NCBI GenBank assembly: GCA_905221605.1
Contig: CAJNDS010002174.1
Span: forward strand, 462,099-526,098
Length of the DNA: 64,000 nt
Reading direction: 5' to 3'
Source: Symbiodinium natans
Lineage: Eukaryota; Sar; Dinophyceae; Suessiales; Symbiodiniaceae
Under the pieces are notes generated by a model. It had not been told where the DNA came from. It saw only the letters and a program-made list of their open reading frames with translations, and did not search any database. Of the stretch, positions 44,334-54,325 are shown one piece after another; within the stretch, counting starts at the first letter, position 1, and each line of letters starts with the position of its first letter. The position numbers were made by a program, and so were the translations under genes.

Positions 44334-44457
44334 CCTTGTTCTAAAGGCCCCCATAAGCAACCCTAAACCCTAAAACCTAAAACCTAAACCCTAAACCCTA
44401 AACCCTAAACCCTAAACCCTAAACCCTAAACCCTTGTTCTGAAGGCCCCCATAAGCA
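44334..44457 (-). repeat. ITR bracketed by 26-bp direct repeat
   Basis: CCTTGTTCTAAAGGCCCCCA plus TAAGCA (44334-44359) recurs with one mismatch at 44432-44457. The CCCTAAA/CCTAAAA array 44360-44431 fills the gap exactly. Confidence 0.85.
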
Positions 44458-44473
44458 CTTGAGGGTCTGGATG

Positions 44474-44532
44474 GCTTGAGGTATCGGCGCAATCATGGGC
44501 TTCCTCCAGGGCAGCCCACAAGGCCGTTAGGT
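44474..44532 (+). repeat. Dispersed ~58-bp duplicate, copy 2
   Basis: TGAGGTATCGGCGCAATCAT, GGGCTTCCTCCAGGGCAGCC and ACAAGGCCGTTAGG; relation to 37737-37796. Confidence 0.65.
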
Positions 44533-45230
44533 TTCGGGATGACGGGGTGTAGGGGCTGGGGATTGAGGGGATTGAGGGGTTTTGGGTGCAGGGGCTTAGG
44601 GGTCTTAGGGTTTAGGGTTTAGGGTTTAGGGTTTAGGGGGTCTAAGGGTTTATAGGGGTTTAGGGATTTCGGGGTTTCGGGTTTAGTGGTTTCGGGCTGA
44701 GGGTCGGACTGGGGTCGGGCAGTTTCTGCGAGGGTTCAGGGTTTAGGGTTTAGGGTTTAGGGTTTAGAGTTTAGGGTTTAGGGTTTAGGGTTTAGGGTTC
44801 AGGGTTTCGTCGGAGATATCAGCCTTGGGAGAACCCAAGCCGCACAAAGCAGCAGCCCATAGCAAGGGGTCCGACCCCTCAAAGATGACTGGAGGTTGGG
44901 GTTCCCAGGCAGCTTTTCAGATTGTGTTTCGGGTTTAGGGTTTAGGGTTTAGGGTTTAGGGTTTAGGGTTTAGGGTTTAGGGTTTAGGGTCGTTGCCGAG
45001 ACTTCGGGCTGTAGTGCATTCTGAGTCGAGTTTGCTTGTTTGCAGCTCATTATGTTTCAAGCCACCCACAACCCTTGGAGTGATTGTTTCCAAGCCTGGA
45101 ATTGAGGTTGGCTTGGAGGTTCTACTGCGGTTCCTTTGAGTTTTCGTCAGCACTTGTAAGAATTATTGGGTTTAGAGACTCAAAGAGCTGCTAGCCCTAA
45201 ACCCCAAACCCTAAACCCTAAACCCTAAGA

Positions 45231-45318
45231 GGCCTTGGCGTGCTCCCTTGGATGGACATGAGCCAGCAGATGCAAGCCATGCCCCTTCGGCCGAGATCCC
45301 GAATGGGCCCTCGAAACC
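45231..45318 (+). CDS. Candidate exon, LGVLPWMDMSQQMQAMPLRP
   Basis: The C-strand array ends CCTAAG and the frame LGVLPWMDMSQQMQAMPLRP then RSRMGP follows. A second C-strand array starts at 45315 with no G-strand array between. Methionine- and glutamine-rich; family not recognised. Confidence 0.3.
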
Positions 45319-45410
45319 CTAAACCCTAAACCCCAAACCCTAAACCCTAAACCCCAAACCCTAAACCCTACACCCTAAACCCTAAACCCTGAACCCCAAG
45401 CCCGAAATGG

Positions 45411-45494
45411 GCCCTTGGGTTGTATAGGGCATACAAGGGTGCTACAAGGGGTCCCCATTTCTCGGGCCCATGCTAAGGGACCATGTGGCTACCC
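45411..45494. mobile_element. Family D repeat
   Basis: ATGGGCCCTTGGGTTGTATA, GGGGTCCCC, GGGCCCATGCTAAGGGACCA. Ends form an inverted repeat (ATGGGCCC / GGGCCCAT). Confidence 0.65.
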
Positions 45495-46481
45495 TAACGG
45501 TTCTGGGAGCCAAAAGCCATCACAAGTTGTGTCCGCTTGCAGTTCCTAAGCCTTGCGCGCCCCTGTCCGCGCGTTGCGAATAAGTGCTCTCAAATCACCA
45601 AAAACCCACAACTAAGCACCATAAACCCTGAGGCTATGCCTTATTTCTCCTATTCCGAACAGCCTTGGGCCCTAACCCCTCAACCTCTCACAATTTCCAA
45701 GAACCCTCTAACCCCTACGCCCTTGGAAGCCCCATGATGGAATGGTCTTGGGTTTAGGGTTAAACAGGGTGCTGGCCCGCGCAGTGCAGGGTTTGGGGTT
45801 TGGGGTTTTGGGTGTAGGGTTTAGGGTTTAGGGTGGGCGGGCGAAAGGCGAGAGGCGCCTGAATCACTACCAACACCATCCCTATCCTTCCTATGCAGTC
45901 ATAGCATTCGAAGAACAACTTGCCAACATCCCCAAATCCCTATCCCCAAGTTCCTACACCCTAAAATTCAAACAGGAAGGTGAGCTAAGCTTGGGCTGTG
46001 TTTAGTTCTACCGCCACAGGGTTTAGGTTTTTGATCTGGGGTTTTAGGGTTTCCGGGTTTGTAGGGCTTAGGGTTTCGGGCTTGGGGCTTAGGGTTTAAG
46101 GTTTAGGGTGACAGGAGGCTGGCGGGAGATAAAGGACCTTCGGAAGGCCCTTTGCTAGCGGGTTGGGTTGGAATTGTCAGCACTCTGCATTGTTGTTCTT
46201 GTTTTTTTGTTTGTTGTCCTTCTTGGGTCGGGTTTAAGTACTTACACGGTGCCCCTAAACCCTAAACCCCAAGCCCTAAACCCCAGCCCTAAATTCTGAA
46301 CCATGCGATGCATCTCCTTGCACCCCAGGCAAGCAGCTCAGAATGCCGCAGAAATGCCGCAGAAGGATGTCATTCAGCAACCTGGCTCTTTCTCTCAAGC
46401 CCTACAGATGACCAGCCCCCCTACCATTGTAGGGTTGCGGTTTCGGGTTTTCTGAGAGAGGGTCGTTTCATGGGCCCTTCA

Positions 46482-46703
46482 GAACCCTTACATCCTTGAA
46501 AGGGTTCTGATGTATGGGCCCTTAGTTCGTGGAGGGTAGGGTATGTCAGGTGTATATAAGGGGCACCCTTCTACTATATCCCCCTTGGGAATTATTTTTT
46601 ATTTTTGCTTATATAAAACCCAAGAGGATATTAAAAATATTATTTTTATTAAGGTTCTAAGGGGAGTATAGTCTAAGGGGCCATACCAAGGGACCATGTC
46701 ACG
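46482..46703. mobile_element. Family D repeat interrupted by a family A element
   Basis: CATCCTTGAAAGGGTTCTGA, TATGGGCCCTTAG, TATATAAGGGGCACCCTTCTA on the left and AAGGGGCCATACCAAGGGAC on the right. The 98-bp family A element at 46574-46671 separates the halves with a TCTA duplication. Confidence 0.7.
46574..46671 (+). mobile_element. Introner-like family A copy nested in another repeat
   Basis: A 98-bp element starts CTATATCCCCC and ends GAGTATAG, related along its length to intron 1 at 31860. It is flanked by a perfect 4-bp duplication TCTA (46570-46573 and 46672-46675). It splits a family D repeat: the D sequence runs into it from the left and resumes after it with GGGGCCATACCAAGGGACCATG-type sequence. 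Confidence 0.75.
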
Positions 46704-47745
46704 AGCCCTTAGAGTTTCGGGCCTATAGGTTTAACCTGCACATGACCTCGCTCACCGTGCCAGCCTCGCCTTTTCCCGCCCTTTTTGTGAACATGGCAGT
46801 TCCCAGGAAAAAAAGGGATCCCCCTGATGATTTGGAGTGCCTGGTCTTTTTGTTTATTTCATTTTTCTATTTTTTGTTTGGGGGGGGGGCACTAGAATTC
46901 CTAAGACACAGCCAAAAATGGGATTTCTGCCGGGGCTCAAAGATCAGTACAGTATACATACATCCATATATAATCATATCCCTATATATACATATATATA
47001 ATCATATATATATACATGCACAAAAAGAGCCCTTATTCTCGCAAGTTTAACAGACTACCCCCGGCTTTGGGAAACTCACCCATCACCTCCAGGAACCGTT
47101 CTCCGTGCAGGGTTGGGGTTTAGCGTTTAGGGTCTATAGGGTTTAGGGTTTAGGGTTTAATTAGGGTTTAGGGTTTAGGGTTTAGGGTTTAGGGGTTAGG
47201 GGTTAGGGGTTAGGGTGTAGGGTTTAGGGTTTAGGGTGTTTTTGTACGATCAGCCCCTGCACGGCACTACCAGAAGTTCCACAGCCCCACAGCGCTCGAC
47301 CGGAGGACTTGAAATTGCCACCCCCCCTCCCTCCCCCAAAAAACAAGAATTAGAGGAGTGAAAGGGCTTACATAGGGTTCAGTGTTCAGGGGTCAGGGTT
47401 AAAGTTCCTGGGATGTTCCGGGGGGGGGGGGGGGGGGCCTCTTAAGAAGTGGCCACACCGCAACCGGCAAAAATTAAAGCTCTGGAAACATCAGCCGGGT
47501 TATATGATGACGCCCGATGGGCCCTGAACCCTGTGAAGCCTAAACCCTAAACCCTAAACCCTAAACCCTAAACCCTAAACCCTAAACCCCCAAACACCTT
47601 AGAACCCCCAAGGCAGGACGGCGAGAACCAGGCGCGACCGGCATGGAAGTTTGGGTTCAGAAAGCCGCTCGCCACCGATATTCTGGGTTTAGGGTTTAGG
47701 ATTTAGGGTTTAGGGTTTAGGGGAGCTCCCTTGCTTCTTGCCCAG

Positions 47746-47800
47746 AAGCCAAACTTTGAAAGACAAGAAGTGAAGGAGTTTCCATGGTACCTCAATGGTA
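47746..47800 (+). CDS. Candidate exon, KPNFERQEVKEFPWYLNGT
   Basis: TTGCCCAG precedes and the frame reads KPNFERQEVKEFPWYLNGT. Two GGTACC-type donors follow (GGTACCTCAATGGTACC). A G-strand ITR is upstream and a C-strand ITR downstream, opposite to the usual bracket. Confidence 0.35.
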
Positions 47801-48005
47801 CCTCCCGCTCCCTCCGTCCCTCCCTGGAAAGAGGGAGAGAGGAAAGGATGAAAAGATGGAGAGGGTGTTTTTTGGGTGGTGGAAGGTTTGCTTTGGAGTG
47901 TAACCCGAAACCCTAAACCCTAAACCCTAAACCCTAAACCCTAAACCCTAAACCCTGTACCCTGCCGACGGCCCCTCCCCAAAAAGCCGCATCCTCAGAA
48001 GCCTT

Positions 48006-48009
<4 letters not shown>

Positions 48010-48053
<44 letters not shown>
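48010..48053. repeat. 44-base poly-C tract
   Basis: Uninterrupted C run between an island and a G-strand ITR. Other long C or G runs: 10577-10596, 14472-14490, 26798-26809, 54297-54323, 57099-57117. Confidence 0.9.
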
Positions 48054-48055
<2 letters not shown>

Positions 48056-48794
48056 GGATTTAGGGTTTAGGGTTTAGGGTTCAGGGTTTAGGGTTTCGGG
48101 TTTCGGGTTAGGGTTTAGGGTTTACGGTTCAGGGTTTAGTGTTTAGGGTTTAGGGTTTAGGGCTTAGGGTTTGAGCCCCCCCCCAAAGCAACAACGGCGC
48201 GAGGGGAAGGAGGCCTGCGAAGCCCCTGCTGCCGCGAGGGCCTCGCAATAGAGGGTTTCGCATTTAGAGTTTAGGTCTTGGGTTTAATTAGGGTTTAGGG
48301 TTTAGGGTTTAGGGCTTTGGATCTTGGGGTTTAGGGTTTAGGGTTTAGGGTTTAGGGTTTAGGGTTTAGGGTTTAGGGCTTTGGATTTAGGGGTACGATT
48401 TGGGGTTAGGGTTTAGAGCTTGGGGTTTAGGGTTTAGGGCTACGATTTGGGGTTTAGGGTTTAGGGCTACGATTTGCGGTTTAGGGTTCAGAGCTTGGGG
48501 TTTACGATTTGTGGTGGCTTAGGGCTTCGGGCTTCGGGCTTTGGGCTTAGGGTTTCAGGCTTAGGGGTTTAGGGCTCTAGGCTGCTTCTAGGGTTTAGGT
48601 GCTTGTGGCCTAGGGTTTGGGTTACCCTGCCAAGGAAGTAGGGTGGGATATCATACCTAGTCCAATGTTGGCAACCCTAAACGCTAAACTCTGAAGCTTG
48701 GACAATGAGGGGGGCGGGGCGTGTTCGTGTGTTAGGTCAGGCATGGGTTGAGGGGTTGAGGGGTTTGGGGGGGGTTAAGGTGAATTTAATTTGA

Positions 48795-48819
48795 TTCAAT
48801 CCCATAATATGGGATTGAA
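48795..48819. repeat. Perfect 25-bp palindrome
   Basis: TTCAATCCCATA and its complement around a single central base; a second weaker pair, GAACC / GGTTC, follows directly. Confidence 0.85.
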
Positions 48820-49068
48820 CCATATCATATTATGAGGTTCAGGCTGCTTGAACTCTAAACCTCAAACCCTAAACCCCAAACCCCAGCCCCCAAACCCTTA
48901 AGAATTCAGGCTTAGGGTTTGCTGGGATTCGCATGCACAAGATTTCGGGTTTACTTGGGTTTGGGGGGCGTAGGTGTCGGTAGTTGAACAGGGGGAAGCC
49001 CCTAGTCTTCCTTCAGGATGAAACCCAAAGCCCTAAACCCAAAGCCCTAAGCCCCAAGCCCTAAACCC

Positions 49069-49136
49069 TATAAACCCTATAAACCCTATAAACCCTATAA
49101 ACCCTATAAACCCTATAAACACTATAAACCCTATAC
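49069..49136 (-). repeat. 9-mer variant array CCCTATAAA
   Basis: Seven to eight units, one with a CACTATAAA change. Adjacent to ordinary C-strand heptamers at 49028-49068. Confidence 0.9.
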
Positions 49137-49516
49137 CCCGAACTTTTAGGATTTTGCCAGGGGTTCGGGGGCTTCTTCCACCCTGCCCCCCCCAGTCAAG
49201 TTGTTGCGTGGGCCTGCTGGCCTTGCTCCCGCACCTGAAAGCTTCAACCCTCAGCTCCCAAGCGTCAGACCCCACACTTATAGGGTTTAGGGTTTAGGGT
49301 TTAGGGTTTAGGGTTTAGGGTTTGGGGTTTAGGGTTTAGGGTTTAGGGTTTAGGGTTCGCCTCCTGCAACCGCCAGTGCTGTCGTTAGGCTCCGCGCTAG
49401 AAGCCCTAAGCCCGAAACCCTAAACCCTGGTCTTGGTAAACCCTAAACCCTAAACCCTAAACCCTAAACCCTAAACCCTAAACCCTAAGTTAGTCTAAGG
49501 GGGGAAGCATCCCAAG

Positions 49517-52500
49517 ATGAGGGGGTCTTATGTTACGTCTGAGGTGCGTCTGCGGGGCTTGCCATATGAAGCCGGCGAGCAGGTCGAGCAGGGAGTTGGG
49601 GACAATTCCTTCTCAGCACGCTTTGGGGTTTGGGGTTTAGGGTTTAGGGTTTAGGGTTTCGGTGCCCGTGTGAACCTTGCGGGCCAAACCTCACCCCTTG
49701 TCCACCCGATGCCCCTAAGTCTACAACCCATGACCCCTCTCAACACCGTATGGCATGGCATGGATGTACGGCCCCTTTTGGGTGCCCTAAATTCTATAGG
49801 CCGCCTTATGCTAAGGAACCCTAAAGGGGCCATTGTTTTAGAGAAGTGACCGTATATGTAGGATAGTTACAGAGAGGCACACAGTGCTGGTCTACGTGTT
49901 GAGGATTCGTATTTTGGGGAGTGTAGACATGGCAGTGGATAGGTCTGGGTCCAGATATACTATACATATATGTCTACATCGACATACTATAGGCAAATAT
50001 ATTTTGTTCGTCCTCGTCATACCTGTGCGCTTCTAAGTTTCCGAAACCTTGAGACCATGAGCCTGGAAACCTCGAACACAGATAACTAGCCCTACCAACC
50101 CCCACAAAAAACCTGGAGGAAACCTAAAAGCTCCAACTATTGTAGGAGTGCAACGTGGACGGTAGAGTGTTTGGGGCTGCGGAGATGCAGTGTCGCTGCT
50201 TGAGGTAAGCGCGCTCGCTCATTTTCAGATCCACTTCTGACAAAATTCTTTTCCGACTTTGCAGCTTATCCCGTAGGCCGTACGACTTCCTATCAAGCCT
50301 GAACCCATTGGCCCCTAGTACCCTTAGGGTTTAGGGTTTAGGGGTTTAATTTGGGGTTTAGGGTTTAGGGTTTGGGGTTTGGGGTTTAGGGTTTAGGGCA
50401 CGTCTCATCGTCCGCACCATGGGCAGGACATCCTCGCGTGGATGGCCAAATATGACGTCGTGGATCGCATCATGGAGTGCAAGCAAGCAGTCGCCCGACC
50501 GCGCGATGGACATTGGGGTTGAGGGCAACGTTTAAAGGGTTTAGGGTTTAGGGTTTAGGGTTTAGGGTTTAGGGCAATTTCAGGGATTGCGGCTTTCGGT
50601 TGGGAAGTTCAGGTTGAGTGAGGCTTACAGCGAAGTTCAGGTTTAACCGAATTCCTATATGCACCTACCCACTGGATTAAGCAGTGAAGTCGATGCCAAC
50701 CGACTTTCACAAGCCAGAAGTGTCCTCACCCGTTCAGATTCTAGGGTTTAGTGCTTCACGGGGCAGCTAGCTCGAACCCTAAACCCTAAACCCTAAACCC
50801 TAAGCCCTAAAGTGTCCGGGCACTTTTGGGTGGTAGGTGCATTTTGAGGTCGAGGTGCTCAGCGACGTAACTTCTATCCTGCAGTCCCAAAAAATCTTGC
50901 CTGCAAGTCCCAAAGTCCCATATTTAGGGTCCCTAAACCCTAAACCCTAAACCCTAAACCCTAAATCCTAAACCCTAAACCTCGGGATTCGGTTGTGTGA
51001 TTGGGGTTGGGCGGCTGGGCTGCCAGGCAACGCATCTTCCAACACTCGAGACCACGATAGTTTGGCTTCGAGGTTGAGGGCCCCTTAGAGCCTGTAAACC
51101 CTAAACCCGAAACCCTAAACTTCAGAAACCCTAGCCCTAAACCCTAAACCCTAAACCCGAAACCCTAAACTTCAGAAACCCTAACCCTAAACCCTCAACC
51201 CTGAGAACCCTAAACCTTAGTCACCTCGCAACCCAAAGCTCCCTAGGATCCCTGAACCCTCTTTGATTTTTAGAGAGAGAATGAAGGGGTATAAGGCCTG
51301 AAGCTCTAGGGTCTCCATACGCCTCAGCAGCCCCTCCTAAACCCTGTTACCCTAAACCCTAAACCCTAAACCCTAAACCCTAAACCCTAAACCCTAAACC
51401 CTAAACCTTCCCCAAGGTCCCTTATAAGCGTCCCTCCTTTCGTCCCTTCTTCCAGGTCCGGATCTTCAGCAAGGCCCTTTGTCTGATTGCCGGGGAGGGG
51501 GGTGGCCCGGGGAAGGGGGGGGGGAGCAGGGGTACCGAGGCCCTAAACCCTAAACCCCAAACCCTGAACCGTAAACCCTAAACCCTCACCCTAAACCCTA
51601 AGCCCTAAGCCCTAAGCCCTAAACCCTAAACCCTACTCCTTTCCGACCTCAGCCCCATGGTCTCCCAAAGCGGGTTCGCTTAGTTTGCTGAGGGGTTTTG
51701 GGGTTCAGGGAGTTTCCTTGAGTGCCTGAGGTCTGTAAATCACGCATCCACGATTCCTGAAACCCTAAACCCGAAACCCTAAACCCTAAACCCTGAACCC
51801 TCAACCCTAAACCCTAAACCCCAAACCCTAAACCCTAAACCCTAAACCTTGCCGTGCAATGGGTTCTTAGGCACTTAGCTGCCTCTTGGGGCTTGAAGCA
51901 TGGCCCTGAGAGTCCACATAGGGCTTGGGGGGGGGGGGGGGGGCATGGTTTAGGGTTTAGGGTTTAGGGTTTAGGGTTTAGGGTTGAGAGGCTTTCGGGC
52001 CTATGAGGTCTTCTGAGCACTTGCTTTGCTGAATATGTGAGGAGAACTCGATCAGGCCTCATTCCTGAACCTTGGTGCCCACTTTGGGTTTGGGGTTTTA
52101 GGGTTTAGGGTTTAGGGTTTAGGGTTTAGGGTTTAGGGGTGCAAAAGGGGGTTCTAGGACGTAGGGTTTAGGCGTTTTCTAGCGCCACTGTATCCCATCC
52201 CCAAAATCGGAGCACATGTCCACTCAAGCAGCACAAGCTCTGTTCACCCCGCCTGTGCAAGAATCTATCCTGATGTCCAGACCTACCCTAAACCGCAACC
52301 GCGAGACGGGTATGTTAAAAGCGCAACGCCCCGAAAGCCTCCGACCCCCTCCACCCTTCTCCCTAAACCCTAAACCCGAATACACCCTTGCCCTCAGCTG
52401 TAAGCCTTCTTGAGCCTTCAACCCGTTCTTGAACCCTAAAAACCCTGAAGCCCTACATACAAAAACCCTACAAATCCTAAACCCTACACCCCTACAAACC

Positions 52501-53559
52501 CTAAATCTCGTGAACCCCAAACCCCAAACCCCAAACCCCAAACCCCAAACCCCAAACCCCAAACCCCAAACCCCAAACCCCAAACCCCAAACCCCAAACC
52601 CCAAACCCCAAACCCCAAACCCCAAACCCCAAACCCCAAACCCCAAACACCAAACCCCAAACCCCAAACCCCAAACCCAAACCCAAACCCCAAACCCCAA
52701 ACCCCAAACCCCAAACCCCAAACCCCAAACCCTAAACCCTAAACCCTAAACCCTAAACCCTAAACCCTCTGTTCAGAACAATGGAAAGCCAATGGGGCTG
52801 GCGGTGATCGCCCTGAACAGCTTCGAGGATGCTGAAGTGGTCCGACAGGCCGTGCTTGCCCTTTAGCTCCCCAAGTTAGGGTTTAGGGTTTAGGGTTTAG
52901 GGTTTAGGGTTTAGGGTTTGGGGTTTGGGGTTTGGGGTTTGGGGGTTTAGGGTGGTTAGGGTTTGGTTTTTTTCGGGTTTAGGGTTTTGCCCCCGATGCC
53001 TTTAAGTCGAAGCCAAAGACAAGCCGAAGCCTTCGAATGAAGGGAGTAAGATTCGTACCCCTAAGGTTGTATCCCTGAAGGTTCCCCTGAATGTACTCCT
53101 TATATGGCCCTTGAACTACCAGGGTCCCCGAAACCCAAGGGTACAACCTCAAGGGTCCAAGGTCAAGCCCCTACTCATTAACATCCTGCAGATGCGCGAC
53201 TTTGGCCCGAACCCCCTGAACCCTAAACACCCTCCAATGCTCTGAAACCCTATGCCCTATACACCCCAAACCCTAAACCTAAACCCTCAGGCGTCAGATT
53301 GTCACACGACAGACGGATGCTTAGGGTGAGGTTAAAAGGTCTGTCGGAGTTCTCGCGAGCTTGCTGTGGTTTTGGGCTGGGGATGTATGTTTGGAGTGTT
53401 CTGTGCAGGCTTGGTTGCCTAAACCCGAAACCCTAAACCCTAAACCCTAAACCCTAAACCTTAAACCCTGAACCCTAAACCCTTCCTTTTCGGGGTACGC
53501 AGGCCCTCCATGGCCAATACATGGGAAACCGGTACATCGAAGTCTTCCACCACGTCGAG
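49517..53559 (+). CDS. hnRNP F/H-like RRM protein, split over ITR-bearing introns (partial)
   Basis: Four islands encode consecutive pieces of one quasi-RRM of hnRNP F/H (GRSF1/ESRP) type, an RNA-binding splicing-factor fold. Exon 1, 49517-49582: ATG start, MRGSYVTSEVRLRGLPYE then AGEQ; VRLRGLPY is the family's first strand. Exon 2, 50427-~50489: DILAWMAKYDVVDRIMECKQ, the helix-1/strand-2 region. Exon 3, 52777-52848: NGKPMGLAVIALNSFEDAE then VVRQ, the RNP1-like part. Exon 4, 53503-53559: ALHGQYMGNRYIEVFHHVE, the typical domain end. Exons 1-2 and 3-4 join at phase 0. Splice borders are CAG|GT (exon 1), CAG|GC (exon 3) and GAG|GT (exon 4), with CAG before exons 2, 3 and 4. The exon 2 end is uncertain and a small exon may be missing before exon 3. 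Introns hold TTTAGGG, CCCTAAA and a long CCCCAAA array. Exons after 53559 are not identified. Confidence 0.65.
52513..52768 (-). repeat. Long CCCCAAA variant array followed by CCCTAAA
   Basis: About 31 CCCCAAA units (52513-52733; TTTGGGG on the other strand), with one CACCAAA and two short units, then about five CCCTAAA units. It lies in the intron before exon 3 of the RRM gene. Long open frames over it (GFGVWGLGF or NPKPQTPNP) are artefacts. Confidence 0.93.
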
Positions 53560-54294
53560 GTGGAGCATGCTCACAGTTCTCTTTGTGTTGGGTTTAGGGT
53601 TTAGGGTCTAGGGTCTAGGGTCTAGGGTCTAAGGGTTTAGGGTTTAGGGTTTAGGGTCAATAGGGTTTAGGGAGGGTTCAGGGTCTATAGGGCTTAGGGC
53701 CTTGGGCCTTGGGCTTTGGGCTTTGGGCTTTGGGCTTAGAGCTCAGGGCTTAGAGCTCAGGGCTTAGGCTGTAGCCTGGCTGCGTCGAGGATAGGGCGAT
53801 TCCCCATGTCATGTTATTTGAGGCATTTCGTTGAGCGTCTCCGCCCGTACGAAGCTTGGGTTCACCCCTCGGCTTGTGCACCACGTAATTCCTGAAGGAA
53901 GCTCTTTACCCAACCTACCAGAAGCATACAAATCCAGACCAATATCAAAGCCTCGTTGGCCCGGCCTCTTTCTGCCCTTAACCTAGGTTCTGCCTCATCG
54001 GTGCAGTGCCAAGGTTTAGGGTTCAGGGTTAGGTGAGGGAAGCTTCTTTGCTGCTTGCATCTCGCTACCTTCCAGCCGACATGTTTAGAAGGCCTCAGTC
54101 CTTCGGGACGAAATCAGTTTGGGGTTCTATAGGGTATACTGACGTACCATCATCCACATGAGAGTATATGGAACCCTAAACGCCCCAAACCCCCTAAATC
54201 CCCTAGCCCCCTAAACCCCCTAAAACCCCCTTAAACCCCCTAAACCCCCTAAGCCCCCTACACCCTAAACCTTAAAAAAGTGTTCATCTTCCTT

Positions 54295-54325
<31 letters not shown>

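Larger units (their letters stand above)
44533..49020. repeat. ITR and spacer region 9
   Basis: G-strand arrays 44605-44695, 44732-44810, 44930-44990, 45797-45832, 47120-47240, 47685-47722, 48056-48175, 48280-48570 (with repeated CTACGATTTGGGG units). C-strand arrays 45193-45230, 45315-45405, 46255-46290, 47535-47595, 47905-47960. 45495-45790, 45833-46250, 46710-46845 and 48571-48900 show no convincing gene; AT microsatellite at ~46960-47015. Confidence 0.82.

Noticed and set aside
52224-52749. GFGVWGLGF / NPKPQTPNP frames
   Set aside because: Product of the CCCCAAA array; the same motif appears wherever TTTGGGG or TTTAGGG units run through a frame (10832, 39757).
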